Assembly (NCBI GenBank): GCA_049999805.1
Contig: JBNGIO010005378.1
Span: 1-44,079 of the forward strand
Direction: 5' to 3'
From: Folioceros fuciformis
Lineage: Eukaryota > Anthocerotophyta > Anthocerotopsida > Anthocerotales
DNA length: 44,079 nucleotides
In this document: positions 21,486-31,144 of the stretch, piece by piece
How positions within the stretch are numbered: position 1 is the stretch's first letter
How the letters are laid out: every line of letters starts with the position of its first letter
Notes under the pieces: generated by a model
What the model was told of the DNA's origin: nothing
Seen by the model: only the letters and a program-made list of their open reading frames with translations
Database searches by the model: none
Program-made: the position numbers and the translations under genes

Positions 21486-22620
21486 TATACCAGATTCAAA
21501 GGGCACTCGGACAGTGCCACAAATTCTTTCAAAAGCCTGCTGAAGCCAAAAGTTTGAGAGAGGTTTGGTGCCACAACCAGCTTCGACCCGCTCTGAATCA
21601 AAACTGAATGAAGGCGGGGCCAAAGCTGCCAAAAACGTAGGAAGTAACAAACTCTTGCCTTCCAGAACAAGCTACGGATTCCTCGTGTGCCTGCACCAGG
21701 CATCTCCTCCCCACAAGAGACACTATCAGGAACGAGTTTCCTGGAAACGTGATACCCGATCGGAAACCCTGACGTCTTTGAGCGAAGGCGAAAAGATGCC
21801 CAGTTTAGCCTTATCTCTGTACATGGGATCTGCTTGTGATGTCCTCACCTACTGGATGCTTGAACTGCACCACGTCCTCTGCAGCTACTCCTCTGCCATC
21901 CTGGTTCAGACACCGCGATCTGAGGAGACACCTTCCACAACCTGCGTGGTCTGTGATTTTCTACATCCGTGGCACTGACTCAGCATGCAAATACATCAGA
22001 CATCGATTGATACGAGGGCTACGACGTAACCACACGTGCAACAGTAGAAGACCTCAGTCGCACAAACCTGCAAGCCTTTCACGGGACGAAGGGGCAGCAG
22101 CTTGGAATGCGAAAGCCTTGAGCAGACTCGAATTGACGACCGAAAAGTGAAGGCATACCATGTAGTGCCTCCAGTCGGTAAAAGAGTCCTCAACTTCCTA
22201 TGACAAACTCATGCAGATATACACCTGTCATCAGAACACGGTGCGGAATCCGTCCCAAGCATAGAATGATGACAGACAAACGCTCAAACACTCAGATCGT
22301 AAACAAAGCGAGCACAGGCCTCTGAGAGATCCTCACCACAAAACCGACACGTCGCACCATGTTTATCCTCTCCGCAGGAGAAAATCCTGTCACCTTTCCT
22401 GAGATCTTTCTGGACCCTTGGATAGTCAAAGAGATAGGACCCACAGAATCGCATCTCCTCACCCACATCAAGTTGGATGAGTAAGAAAAGATGACCATCT
22501 GTTCCAGCAGATGGGGGTCGAGGTAGCTCATGCAATTAGCAGAGAAGGTACCATTGGTATCTGTGACTTTGCAGGCATCAGTTCGACCTCTTCTTGGTTA
22601 CAGACAATTCCTCTGCTTCC
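21486..22620. other. spacer between H and the PPR gene
   Basis: No gene is recognised. A Cys-rich 83-codon minus-strand frame at 22535-22284 has no family match and may lie in the PPR 3' UTR. Confidence 0.4.
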
Positions 22621-25600
22621 TCAGGTATGCTGCCGAGTGGAGTCCGAAATTGAAGCATATCGTGCTTTCTTTAGCTCCAACCTTAGTGCTTCCAGCAATC
22701 CAGTCAGCCGTACTTCGTCTTGCCTCTGGCCTCTCACCAGAAACGAGTGCAACTGCTGCTCATGCTTTATCCAACTCTGACCAGGCTTCTTCCAGGCACC
22801 TGCTCTCTGTCGCAACTCATGAACTTCCCTTGCCTGGTCCCACATGCCAGCGTTCTGATATATGTTGGCCATCAGCACATAGGGTGCAGCATGCTCTGTC
22901 TCGATACTCATGGCACAGTCAAAGACACGCCTTGCCAGCACCACGTTGCCATGCTTCTGGCAGGCACCCAGCAAGCACAACCAGACAGGCAATGTAGGCT
23001 GCATCGGCATGCTAGAGAGCAAATCCTCTGCCTTCCTGAAGAGTCCTGCCCGGGCAACAAGATCTAAGACACAAACATAATGCTCCACGTCTGCAGAGAT
23101 TTTATGATCTCTGCCCATGGCTTCAAAGTATTCAAGCCCCTCGTTCACCATGCCAGCATTGCCACATGCGGAGAGGAGAGCCATGAACGTAATTTTATCT
23201 GGTGTCACACCTGCTAGGCACATGTCCTTGAAACACTGCGTGCTCCTCCTACAATCACCGTGGCGCGCATACCCAGAGAGTAATGCAGTCCATGACACCA
23301 CATCAGGCTGATGGAGAGAATCGAATACGTTTTGAGCGTCCACCATGCTCCCACATTTGCCGTAGGCATGCACAAGCGTGTTTGCGACAGGAAGGCTATT
23401 GTTGAATTCACTCCGAGCAACCTCTTGGTGGATGTGGATGCATACATCCAAGGCTCCAGTGCAGCTGCATGCTTCCAGCATGACAACAAATGTAGTCTCA
23501 TCTGCTTTTACACCTTCTGAACACATTTGTGTATAGAGTTCCCATACCCTGTCTCCTTGGCCATACTGAGAATAAGCTGTGATCATAGCATTCCATGATG
23601 CTGCCTCTCGCATGGACAATTCATCGAAAACATGCTTCGCATCTTTAAGACTGCCACATCTTGCATAGACTGTAACCAGGCAGTTACAAACTGGCATGTC
23701 TGATCCATAACCCAGCTGAACCGTTGTAGCATGTACGTCTTTTGCTTTGTGAAGAGTTTCTGCTTTGATGAACGGTGAGTCTTGCAAACTGCCCTCCTCA
23801 TTTTCAGCGAGGATTCCACATGCTTGGAGAACACTAATAAGAGTCCATACATTTGGATCGATTCCTTCCGCCTGCATTTCATAATACAAATGCAGTGCCT
23901 CCTCTGCCCGGCCCTGTTGCACATGGGCCGCAAGCATGGCAGTCCATGAGACCACATCTCGGTGAGATAACGTGTGAAACACATCTCTTGCATCCCCAAA
24001 GCTGCCACACTTAGCATACATGCTAACGAGAGAACTGCTCACAAACGCATCTGTTTCAAAACCTCTGCTAACAGCTTCTGCGTGTATTTCTTTTACCCTA
24101 TGCAACAACTTCACTTTCATTTGCTGCCCATGCACCAGCACATTCTCTTCTCTGGCAAGAGTGCTCTCACATGCCTGGAGAGTACCAACTACTGTGCGAG
24201 AAGTTGGCTTGACTCCTTCCCCTTGCATTTGCTCGTAAAACTGCAGAGCTCTTTCGCCCTGCCCCTCATGACAGTAAGCAGCAAGCATGGCATTCCAGGA
24301 GACCACATCACGAGCAGACAGGCTGTCAAAAACCCAATGAGCATCTCTCGTGCTACCACACTTCGCATACATGCTGACCAACGTGTTACCAACAAACACA
24401 TCTGAGCAGAAGCGCCCAACAACAGATTCAGCATGAATCTCTTTCCCTTTGTGAAGACAGTTCAATTTGACATTCTGCCCTTCAATTAGTACAGCATCCT
24501 CTCCTCCGGCAAGGATGCCGCACATTTGAAGAGCACTTACCAAGGTCCGAGCATTTGGACAGATACCTTCTGCTTGCATACGAGCATACATCTGCAAGCC
24601 CTGTCCTGCTTCGTTTTGCAGAGCACATGCTGCAAGCATCGCGTTCCATGACACTACACTGCGATGAGGTAGCTGATCAAATACCTGGTGAGCATCCAAC
24701 AGGCTCCCACACTTGGCATACATGCTTACCAAAATACTGCCAACGAACACATCCGTATCAAAGCCCCCAGCAGCAACTTGTGCATGTATTTCCTTCCCTT
24801 TCTGAAGGTACTGTAGTCTAAGGACCTGCCCGTTAACAATGCTACTTGTTTCCTTCTCCGCACAAATAACAATAGCACGGAGCGCGCTAACAAAGGTCCG
24901 GGCATTTGGGCTGACATTCTCCAACTGCATATTGGCATAAACTTGCAGGGCACGTTCTCCATCATTTTGCTGAACATAAGCGGTAAGCATAGCATTCCAC
25001 GAGACAACATTCCGGTCGCGCACACGGTCAAACACCTCTTGGGCATCCACCACACTCCCGCACTTGGCGTACATGCTGACCAAACTGGTCCCAACAAAGG
25101 TATCCAATTCCAGCCCACATTCCCGAGCATGAGCATGAATACATCGGCCCTTTTCCAGGTCTTCCACCAAGCTGCAAGCTTTCAGCAAGGTGACAAACGT
25201 AAACCTGTCAGGCTCCACACCTTCCTCCTGCATTCGCTCATAGCACGACAGAGCCTCCTGACACTTTCCCGCCTTGACATACCCTGAAACAATGGCTGTC
25301 CACGAGAAAACTGTCCGTGTCGACAGCTTCTGAAACACACTCAGCCCATCCTCAATGCTTCCACAGTTCACCAGAGTGGTAACAGCAAGCTCACCCAAGC
25401 TCCTGTTCCACTCCAACCCATGTTTTGCCAAATGGGCCAGCACCTTCTTAGCCTCGGGAAGTGCTCTTTGCTTCATGCACGCATGTAACAGGTTCCTGTA
25501 CGTGCTCACTGATGGAACACTGCCCTGCTCGTCCATGTACAAAAGGGAGTCCATAGCTCTGTCCAGACATCCCTCCCTGCATAATGCCTCTACCTCAGAA

Positions 25601-25692
25601 GCCTCCACAGAAGTCGTACTCGAACCTCTGCAAACTACAACCAAAGGCCTCAACCCAGACGATGGTGCATTGCACCACCATCCAATCCGCAT
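22621..25692 (-). CDS. PLS-class pentatricopeptide repeat protein, E-type, intronless
   Basis: A single ATG-started frame of 1023 residues. Many PPR motifs of the P-L-S arrangement are visible; the signature YAKCGS or a close variant (YARCGS, YGKCGS) recurs six times, with VVSWNAML/VVSWTAML between. The C-terminus has E motifs (PVWLCLLGACQKHGN, APYVLMANIYQNAGMWDQA, KKPGQSWI), then a short HSFLVRG-type segment. No DYW deaminase follows; it ends about 40 residues later. Family members bind organellar RNA one base per repeat and specify C-to-U editing or other processing; E-type proteins recruit a deaminase in trans. The N-terminus (MRIGWWCNAPSSGLRPLVVV) lacks acidic residues, consistent with an organelle transit peptide; target organelle unknown. 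It is divergently paired with the dioxygenase gene. Confidence 0.92.
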   Translation of the reverse strand: MRIGWWCNAPSSGLRPLVVVCRGSSTTSVEASEVEALCREGCLDRAMDSLLYMDEQGSVPSVSTYRNLLHACMKQRALPEAKKVLAHLAKHGLEWNRSLGELAVTTLVNCGSIEDGLSVFQKLSTRTVFSWTAIVSGYVKAGKCQEALSCYERMQEEGVEPDRFTFVTLLKACSLVEDLEKGRCIHAHARECGLELDTFVGTSLVSMYAKCGSVVDAQEVFDRVRDRNVVSWNAMLTAYVQQNDGERALQVYANMQLENVSPNARTFVSALRAIVICAEKETSSIVNGQVLRLQYLQKGKEIHAQVAAGGFDTDVFVGSILVSMYAKCGSLLDAHQVFDQLPHRSVVSWNAMLAACALQNEAGQGLQMYARMQAEGICPNARTLVSALQMCGILAGGEDAVLIEGQNVKLNCLHKGKEIHAESVVGRFCSDVFVGNTLVSMYAKCGSTRDAHWVFDSLSARDVVSWNAMLAAYCHEGQGERALQFYEQMQGEGVKPTSRTVVGTLQACESTLAREENVLVHGQQMKVKLLHRVKEIHAEAVSRGFETDAFVSSSLVSMYAKCGSFGDARDVFHTLSHRDVVSWTAMLAAHVQQGRAEEALHLYYEMQAEGIDPNVWTLISVLQACGILAENEEGSLQDSPFIKAETLHKAKDVHATTVQLGYGSDMPVCNCLVTVYARCGSLKDAKHVFDELSMREAASWNAMITAYSQYGQGDRVWELYTQMCSEGVKADETTFVVMLEACSCTGALDVCIHIHQEVARSEFNNSLPVANTLVHAYGKCGSMVDAQNVFDSLHQPDVVSWTALLSGYARHGDCRRSTQCFKDMCLAGVTPDKITFMALLSACGNAGMVNEGLEYFEAMGRDHKISADVEHYVCVLDLVARAGLFRKAEDLLSSMPMQPTLPVWLCLLGACQKHGNVVLARRVFDCAMSIETEHAAPYVLMANIYQNAGMWDQAREVHELRQRAGAWKKPGQSWIKHEQQLHSFLVRGQRQDEVRLTGLLEALRLELKKARYASISDSTRQHT

Positions 25693-26040
25693 GACTGCTG
25701 TGATCGAGCTCTAAACCGTGCAAATCCCACGCGCCACTCTCCTCCGAGGGCCCCTCGGAGCCATCGGCCCAGCCTCCGGTGCTCTCTTGTATTCCGATCC
25801 GAGCTGCCGGTCCAGCGCGGCTCGGCTACGCTAGGCTCGGCTCGGCTCGTCTCCAGGTCGGCATAAAGGGAAACATTAGCCCGAGCTTTATTTCAATAGA
25901 ACACCGACCTGCTCACTTGTACATCTCTGTTTCCCCTTAGCTTTCTCCTGCCTTTGTCGTCTGCGCTTTCCCCTTCGCTTGTTGCCCACTCGCCTTCGTC
26001 TCCTCGCCTGCCCTTCCTGCTGTCCATCTAGACGTCCGCC
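25693..26040. promoter_or_regulatory. 348-bp divergent intergenic region, probable bidirectional promoter
   Basis: It separates the start codons of the PPR gene (minus) and the dioxygenase (plus). It contains a GGCTC-rich run at about 25816-25851 and a pyrimidine-rich leader before 26041. Both promoters and leaders must fit in this space if neither has a distal upstream exon. Confidence 0.55.
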
Positions 26041-27003
26041 ATGGCTGCGTGCATAGATGTGAGCCCTCCTTCTAAACCTTCCTTTCTCACTGGCATGGAC
26101 TCCGTGAAACCAACCCTGTCTGAGATGTTGAGCCCGGCCGTCGTCTTCCTCCGACCCGACGTTCCAGCTCCCTTTGCCGCCATAGGAAAGCTGTTTGATT
26201 ATCTGCGTTCCTCGCCGGAGGATGCTGCATCCCTCAACGCAAGCTACCCCGTTCGCGGCGTCTTCAAAACAGCCGCCTCTGAGAATCCTAGTTGCGACCA
26301 GAAGCTTACTATTGATCTTTCCGCTAGCCGCGTATCCCGCATCCCCGTCGGTCTGCGCTCAACCCTGGCCAGCCATGGCCTCGAGGAGATCCTCGCCTTT
26401 TTCCAGGCAACTATTCTTCAGTTTGTTCCGAATGTTATCTCTGCACTAAGCGCCGTGGCCGGCGGAGGCCTGGGTTCCCTGCACAAGTCGCAGAACTTCA
26501 CCTTCCGACTCTGTGATTACAGTCCTTCGACTGCTGCCCCGGCGAGCTCCAAGGGGTGCGGGGAGCACACAGACTACGGTACATTCGCCATCATTTTTCA
26601 GGACGGGCATGCGGGGCTGGAGGCCGAGGTTCCAGATGCGCCGGGCACCTGGGTACCGATTCCCGGAGATGCCACAGTTCTTCTGTGCGGCTGGTGCGGG
26701 CTCATCCTTAGCGGCGGGCGTATTTGCGCAGTGAGGCACCGCGTGCGGCGTGTGCCGGGAGTTCGTCGGCTCTCTGCTGTCCTGTTTGTTGCGCCGGATG
26801 TCGACGTTGTGCTCAAGCCAGTAAAGGTTGATGAGGAATGCAGGGCGTTCTCGGACGCAGTAATGGCCGGGGAGGTGACCGTGGAGTGGTTCAAGGAGGT
26901 CATGGGGAGGTCATGGCGCTTCAGAGAGGGCAACGGGACCTTGGAGGACGGAGAGGTGGAGATCAGCCAGGATCAGCGTATCGAGAATCTTGTCTGGGCG
27001 TGA
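26041..27003 (+). CDS. 2-oxoglutarate/Fe(II)-dependent dioxygenase, DOXC-like
   Basis: An intronless 320-residue frame from ATG at 26041. The Fe(II) triad is visible: H176 and D178 in EHTDYGTF and H233 in VRHRVRR. R243 and S245 in RRLSAVLFVAPD fit the RxS 2-oxoglutarate anchor. The spacing and the sequence between (GLEAEV...WVPIPGDATVLL) are typical of the plant isopenicillin-N-synthase-like class, which hydroxylates or desaturates hormones, flavonoids and other specialised metabolites. The N-terminal half is less typical, so the substrate cannot be named. It may be soluble and cytosolic, as no signal peptide is seen. It shares a promoter region with the PPR gene. A truncated copy lies at 28.2 kb. 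Confidence 0.85.
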   Translation: MAACIDVSPPSKPSFLTGMDSVKPTLSEMLSPAVVFLRPDVPAPFAAIGKLFDYLRSSPEDAASLNASYPVRGVFKTAASENPSCDQKLTIDLSASRVSRIPVGLRSTLASHGLEEILAFFQATILQFVPNVISALSAVAGGGLGSLHKSQNFTFRLCDYSPSTAAPASSKGCGEHTDYGTFAIIFQDGHAGLEAEVPDAPGTWVPIPGDATVLLCGWCGLILSGGRICAVRHRVRRVPGVRRLSAVLFVAPDVDVVLKPVKVDEECRAFSDAVMAGEVTVEWFKEVMGRSWRFREGNGTLEDGEVEISQDQRIENLVWA

Positions 27004-28180
27004 AGCCGAGGACGTTCTACGAGAGCAACATCAACTCTGAACACAAGGAAAGTTCATGCTCAAGTTGTGAGCCCTGTACATATGTATATGGATTTCTCCA
27101 GACTTTTAGTGACGCTCGGGCAAGCTTAGGTGCATATTACTGCTACCAGGTGTGCATATAGACATCTTGCCGTAAACACAGGTCTGCATGCAGGCGTGGT
27201 TGCTTCTGGAGTACTTGGGAAGTCTCATCATCACACGGTTTCCGAGGATTATAACGCCATAGTTGATCAATAAAATTGTTTTTGTGTCCACCAAGCTTCG
27301 GAATCGCCTTTTTGTGATGCCTCCAGTCTTCGACACCTCGGTTTGAAGTCCTGCGCAGTGGCGGGGGACCTGCTCTCAGAAAGCAGAGTGTAGATATAAC
27401 AGATATAACAGCATACGCGAGGCGAGCCTTCCTTTAGACTTCAGAGAGACCTGAGTGCCAGGAAAGTGGGTTGCCACTGGCTAGCTACTCCTGGTTCATT
27501 CCGGATGGTGGAAGGCGGACTGTGAACACTCCAGCGTACCCTCGCAAAATCACTTATAGTTGAAAGTAGAACTGGAAGTGAGGTGTGCTGGTAGATAAGG
27601 ATCCATGTTCCACTAAATGCGTAGTACTGCAACTTAGCTCGCCAAGACACGAGCGTGGAGACCAGTGACGTCATCTGTGGAAGTGAGGTGGAACCCGTAT
27701 CTTCGAGCTAGTCGAAGATTCGTAGATCCCATTTTCCGTTCTGGAGGATGCAGAACCTCTACCCCCTTTGGGAGAGCCTTAGGCCCTTGCCTGCTTCAAC
27801 CCTAATACCACATCCAGGCAGCGGGTTCATGTGATACCTCGCGAGTCCCTCGGGAGAAACAACAAGGAGCCCAATCTGTTCAACCATTCAACTAGCAGCA
27901 GTGGCATTGTTGGAGGACTTGCTCACAAGACCATAAAAAGCGCTTGCATAGTTCCTCACCATCCAGTTCCACATTCGCACTCCGATCAAGGGAGGCGTTA
28001 AGATCAAGGGAGGCCGATCGCGAAAACAACACGATTTGGACTTGCTCCGTGGTGTTGAGCTTGATACGGAAAGCAGCGTCTTCAAGACACGCAGATGAAC
28101 GGGTTCATCCTTCACCTCTCTTCGAACTGAAGACTCCAATTCCAACGCCGAGCTCTTTCCTCTCACCGCGGATTACCGCA
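27004..28180. other. 3' flank of the dioxygenase, no gene
   Basis: This holds the 3' UTR of the dioxygenase and no recognisable coding sequence. Open frames here are short. Confidence 0.4.
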
Positions 28181-28357
28181 ATGAAAAACGCCGTGGTTTT
28201 CTTCTCCTCCCCCGCCTTCGACAATCCTACTTGCGACCAGAAATCCATCACCGAGCTCTCTCCCATTCGCACATCACGCTTCCCCATCACCTGCGCTCTG
28301 CGCCGTCTTGCGCCGGCGAGACATGACCTGACGAGATCGTTTTCATGTTCACCGTAA
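28181..28357 (+). pseudogene. truncated dioxygenase copy
   Basis: The frame encodes FDNPTCDQKSITELSP and SRFPI, which match SENPSCDQKLTIDLS and SRIPV of the dioxygenase at 26.0 kb (residues 80-103). Similarity fades before the catalytic region and the frame ends, so the HxD...H site is absent. It is a 5'-part duplication. Confidence 0.6.
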
Positions 28358-28846
28358 TTGCGGCAGCAAAGCATATGCCTGTATGCGCATTGTATCCTCG
28401 TACCGTTTCCGCGTGTTTATCAAGGATTTGTAGATCAGTCTTTGGAGTATAGGACAGATCACTACAGAGAGCATTTACGGATGCACAGTGGGGCAGACAT
28501 GTCTGCCGCGCACCCATGCACACTCACAGATGCACAGGAGGGCAGACATGTCAGGAGTGCACGCATGCACTCTCACAATAGCATCTTCAACTGGAGCTAT
28601 TCAAATTGAGGGATCTGCAGTCTTGCCGGTAGAGATGGAAGTGCGGAGAACTGCTGTTGAGGCCTCGCAGACTGAGAGAAGTGACGTCATCTGGAGGCCC
28701 AGCTGTCGGGATCTTGGCCAGTTGTAGGTACCTATGCAGTAGGTACCTATGCAGGTACTGGTTCCTCGGTTCTGGGACAGATGGTTTTGAAGTTCTGATT
28801 CTCCTGCTTGACGTGGTCGGGGAAAGAAACAGATGTACATACGTCT

Positions 28847-30361
28847 ATGTCCAGCGAGATGAGGAGCGAAGGACTGGAATATGGTGAAGACATGGGAGTT
28901 GAATACAGCAAGCCGACAGTGACAAGGACCGTGCCGTTGCTGGCCCGCTCTTCACCTTCCGAAGAGGAGGAACTCATCCAGAACGACCTTCCTGGCATCG
29001 AGCAGCCGACGTGGAACGTACGACCCGGGCGATGGGAGAAGTCTGTGGAGGAAAAGGTCCGAGGACGGGAAGTTGGCTTCCTCAACAGATTGAGGAAGCC
29101 CGTAGCCCTGCTCAAAGACTGGAAGATCGTAGGCCATCACACTGGCGAACAGGGATCCGGGAGCCCTGACATGCTTCAGATCAACGATTCTTTTGCTGTG
29201 CATGTGGTGTCCCTGGACGAAGAGGCAGTGGGAGAAATCCTGGGCCTGTCGTACACTGGCGATCAGGTTTTCAGCGCACAGATCGCTGGTGCTGAAGAAG
29301 CCTCCACCATGGTGGCATTTGTGGGGAAGTATGTGACTCCGACCAGCAAACATCGGGCTCCCTTCTACTCCAACCAGTGGGATATGTATGTGTGGGTGGA
29401 GTGCATCATACCACAATTCCGAGCCTACGTCCAGGAGCACGTGAGGAGGCTCTTCGTGCCCACCACTGCGGTGTGCCCTGTCTGGGTGGCGTTTTATCTG
29501 GCCAAAAGCCGGTACGAGAACAAGAAGTTTAACTGGGCTCGGAACAGAATTGAGAACGCTGTGCAGACAGTCCTGGTCGAGAGGAAGTTTCATGGCGAAT
29601 TCGCGAAACAAGCTATGGATCTTCTGGCGAGTTACAGCCGACTGGCAGTCGGCGTGGCCGGTGGTGCACAGAGCCAAGGGGAGACGTGCTGGGCCCATGT
29701 GGAGTCGGAGGGCGGTGAGAGAAGGCGGGTCTTGCGCAAGAGGGTGAGGACTCCGGCAGAGGAAAGAAGGCGGTCCAGCCGGATCCTGCATGCACATATT
29801 GACAATCTGGAGATGTTTGATGTTGTCGATCAGGAGAAGGGTGCAGATCCGGGGCCACCAGGAGACGCCGGAAAGGTGTCAAGCCCACCGAGCCGTCACC
29901 TTGGAAGGAAGGCGGGAAAGAAAACCCCTGGTGGCGATGCCGTCCAGGAGGCTACTGGTGGAAGCCAGAGCAAGAGGCTGAAGGCGGCGTCGAGGAAAGG
30001 CTCCAAACAGGGTCCCACGGTTTGCTCGGGGAAAGACCAGGATGATGCAGTTGAAGGTCAAGCTCGGCAGCCTAGAGATCTGGAAGCCAAGGAGCAACGA
30101 ATCACAGCCATGGAAAGGGAATGTGACGCGAAGGAGCAGCAAATCAATGCCAAGGACAGAGCCCTGGAAGTGAGGGACACGCAAATAAGAGCCCTGGAAA
30201 TGCAGATCGAGGCCAAAGAGCAGCAACTGAGAAGCATGGAAGCGGACTGGGCTGAGGAAAGGAAAATGTTCAAGGGGATCATTCATCATCTCTCAAAGCC
30301 TACTCACATTGAGTTTGGCGGCCGTCGTAAAAGTCCCCCGTATACCGGGCTCCGTCCATGA
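28847..30361 (+). CDS. Family member I, divergent paralogue on the opposite strand
   Basis: From ATG at 28847 (a second ATG follows at 28859), 504 residues. Family landmarks are weaker but in order: DWKIVGHHTG at the ITGF position, DEEAVGEILGLSYTGDQVF, then FRAYVQEHVRRLFVP, FNWARNRIENAV and a following helix. The middle is basic (RRRVLRKRVR, EERRRSSR, SKRLKAASRKGSK). A C-terminal coiled coil of about 70 residues, with repeated AKEQQ units and heptad-like spacing, ends GIIHHL, as in A (GIVHHL). So A and I share a tail type that D, E and H lack. The acidic N-terminus (SSPSEEEEL) also resembles A. The coiled coil suggests self-association; basic clusters suggest the nucleus. Function unknown. 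An upstream exon is not seen but cannot be excluded. Confidence 0.65.
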   Translation: MSSEMRSEGLEYGEDMGVEYSKPTVTRTVPLLARSSPSEEEELIQNDLPGIEQPTWNVRPGRWEKSVEEKVRGREVGFLNRLRKPVALLKDWKIVGHHTGEQGSGSPDMLQINDSFAVHVVSLDEEAVGEILGLSYTGDQVFSAQIAGAEEASTMVAFVGKYVTPTSKHRAPFYSNQWDMYVWVECIIPQFRAYVQEHVRRLFVPTTAVCPVWVAFYLAKSRYENKKFNWARNRIENAVQTVLVERKFHGEFAKQAMDLLASYSRLAVGVAGGAQSQGETCWAHVESEGGERRRVLRKRVRTPAEERRRSSRILHAHIDNLEMFDVVDQEKGADPGPPGDAGKVSSPPSRHLGRKAGKKTPGGDAVQEATGGSQSKRLKAASRKGSKQGPTVCSGKDQDDAVEGQARQPRDLEAKEQRITAMERECDAKEQQINAKDRALEVRDTQIRALEMQIEAKEQQLRSMEADWAEERKMFKGIIHHLSKPTHIEFGGRRKSPPYTGLRP

Positions 30362-30907
30362 CTTGTTATGTACGCGAGAGCATGTTTTTGGACCGTTACT
30401 TTAAGCAAACGAAAGTACATTGGAGGATGCCAGAGTTGTGTCCTTGAGTACTTAGTGATGTGACATCCACCATTTTCGAGAAATTATTCCCAAGTAAGTA
30501 AGGAAAAAAGCTTTACACGAGACTTATCTGTTCATGTTTATTACTTTGATTTAAAAGGGGTGTCTCAAGATGGTTCTTCTTCTAGAGAAGCTTTTTAGAC
30601 CAAAGGATTGTCTACGGGATTTGCTTAATCCCTTTTCGACAAGCCCTACGTCTAAAAGGCTCCAGAAGAGGGGACTATCTGAAGACAATCCTTTGAAATC
30701 AAACCAGTAAATCCAGCATAAATCTCCGGCAGTTAGCATTTTCCTCCCTTGGCGGAGATAATTTACTCGAGACTGATGCACGCTGCAACATCGAAATCCT
30801 CAAAGATAACAGTTTGGGCGTCGTCCTCGATGCCAGATGCGCCTTTGCTTGCTTTCAGTATAGCTTAAATCCTTGCTTCAGCTTGTAATTGTCTGCCTTG
30901 GATGCTG
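30362..30907. other. spacer with imperfect foldback
   Basis: No gene. caaaggattgtct at 30601-30613 and agacaatcctttg at 30683-30695 are exact reverse complements, and flanking bases pair partly (ctttttagac with gtctaaaagg), giving a possible foldback of about 100 bases. Confidence 0.5.
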
Positions 30908-31135
30908 CTAGGCTGATTGGGGAGGTCTTTGCCCTGCAGCTATCTCAATTGAAGACCCTTTCAAATGGCATTCCCTTGCTAAAGCTTCTCCATTGAAGCC
31001 CTTTTCAAATGGCATCACGTTGCTAAAGCTTCCGGCCTCCACCTCTGAGAATTCCTCTTCCTCTTTTGCACTGGAGATGAAAGAAAGCTCCACCACGTTT
31101 GCAAATTCAGCACCGTCTTGTGGAGGATCAGACAT
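30908..31135 (-). CDS. small acidic hypothetical protein, possibly a last exon
   Basis: A strong 3' splice site (gcttgttttcag, exon from 31141) precedes an ATG at 31135 and a 75-residue frame starting MSDPPQDGAEFANVVELSF with an acidic run KEEEEFSEVEAG. Part of it is covered by a 44-bp tandem duplication. No family is recognised and codon evidence is thin. It could be the last exon of an unrecognised gene or a chance frame. Confidence 0.25.
   Translation of the reverse strand: MSDPPQDGAEFANVVELSFISSAKEEEEFSEVEAGSFSNVMPFEKGFNGEALARECHLKGSSIEIAAGQRPPQSA
30948..31033. repeat. 44-bp tandem duplication
   Basis: Two copies start attgaagrccc at 30948 and 30992 and both contain tcaaatggcat and ttgctaaagcttc. 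Confidence 0.8.
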
Positions 31136-31144
31136 ATCTGCCTG

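Noticed and set aside
22284-22535. Cys-rich 83-codon minus-strand frame resembling a zinc-finger protein
   Set aside because: Cysteine spacing fits no known finger, it lies directly behind the PPR stop codon, and an overlapping frame is equally open. It is more likely 3' UTR.
28952-29797. 281-codon minus-strand frame
   Set aside because: Antisense to member I; it has no motif and disappears outside that gene.
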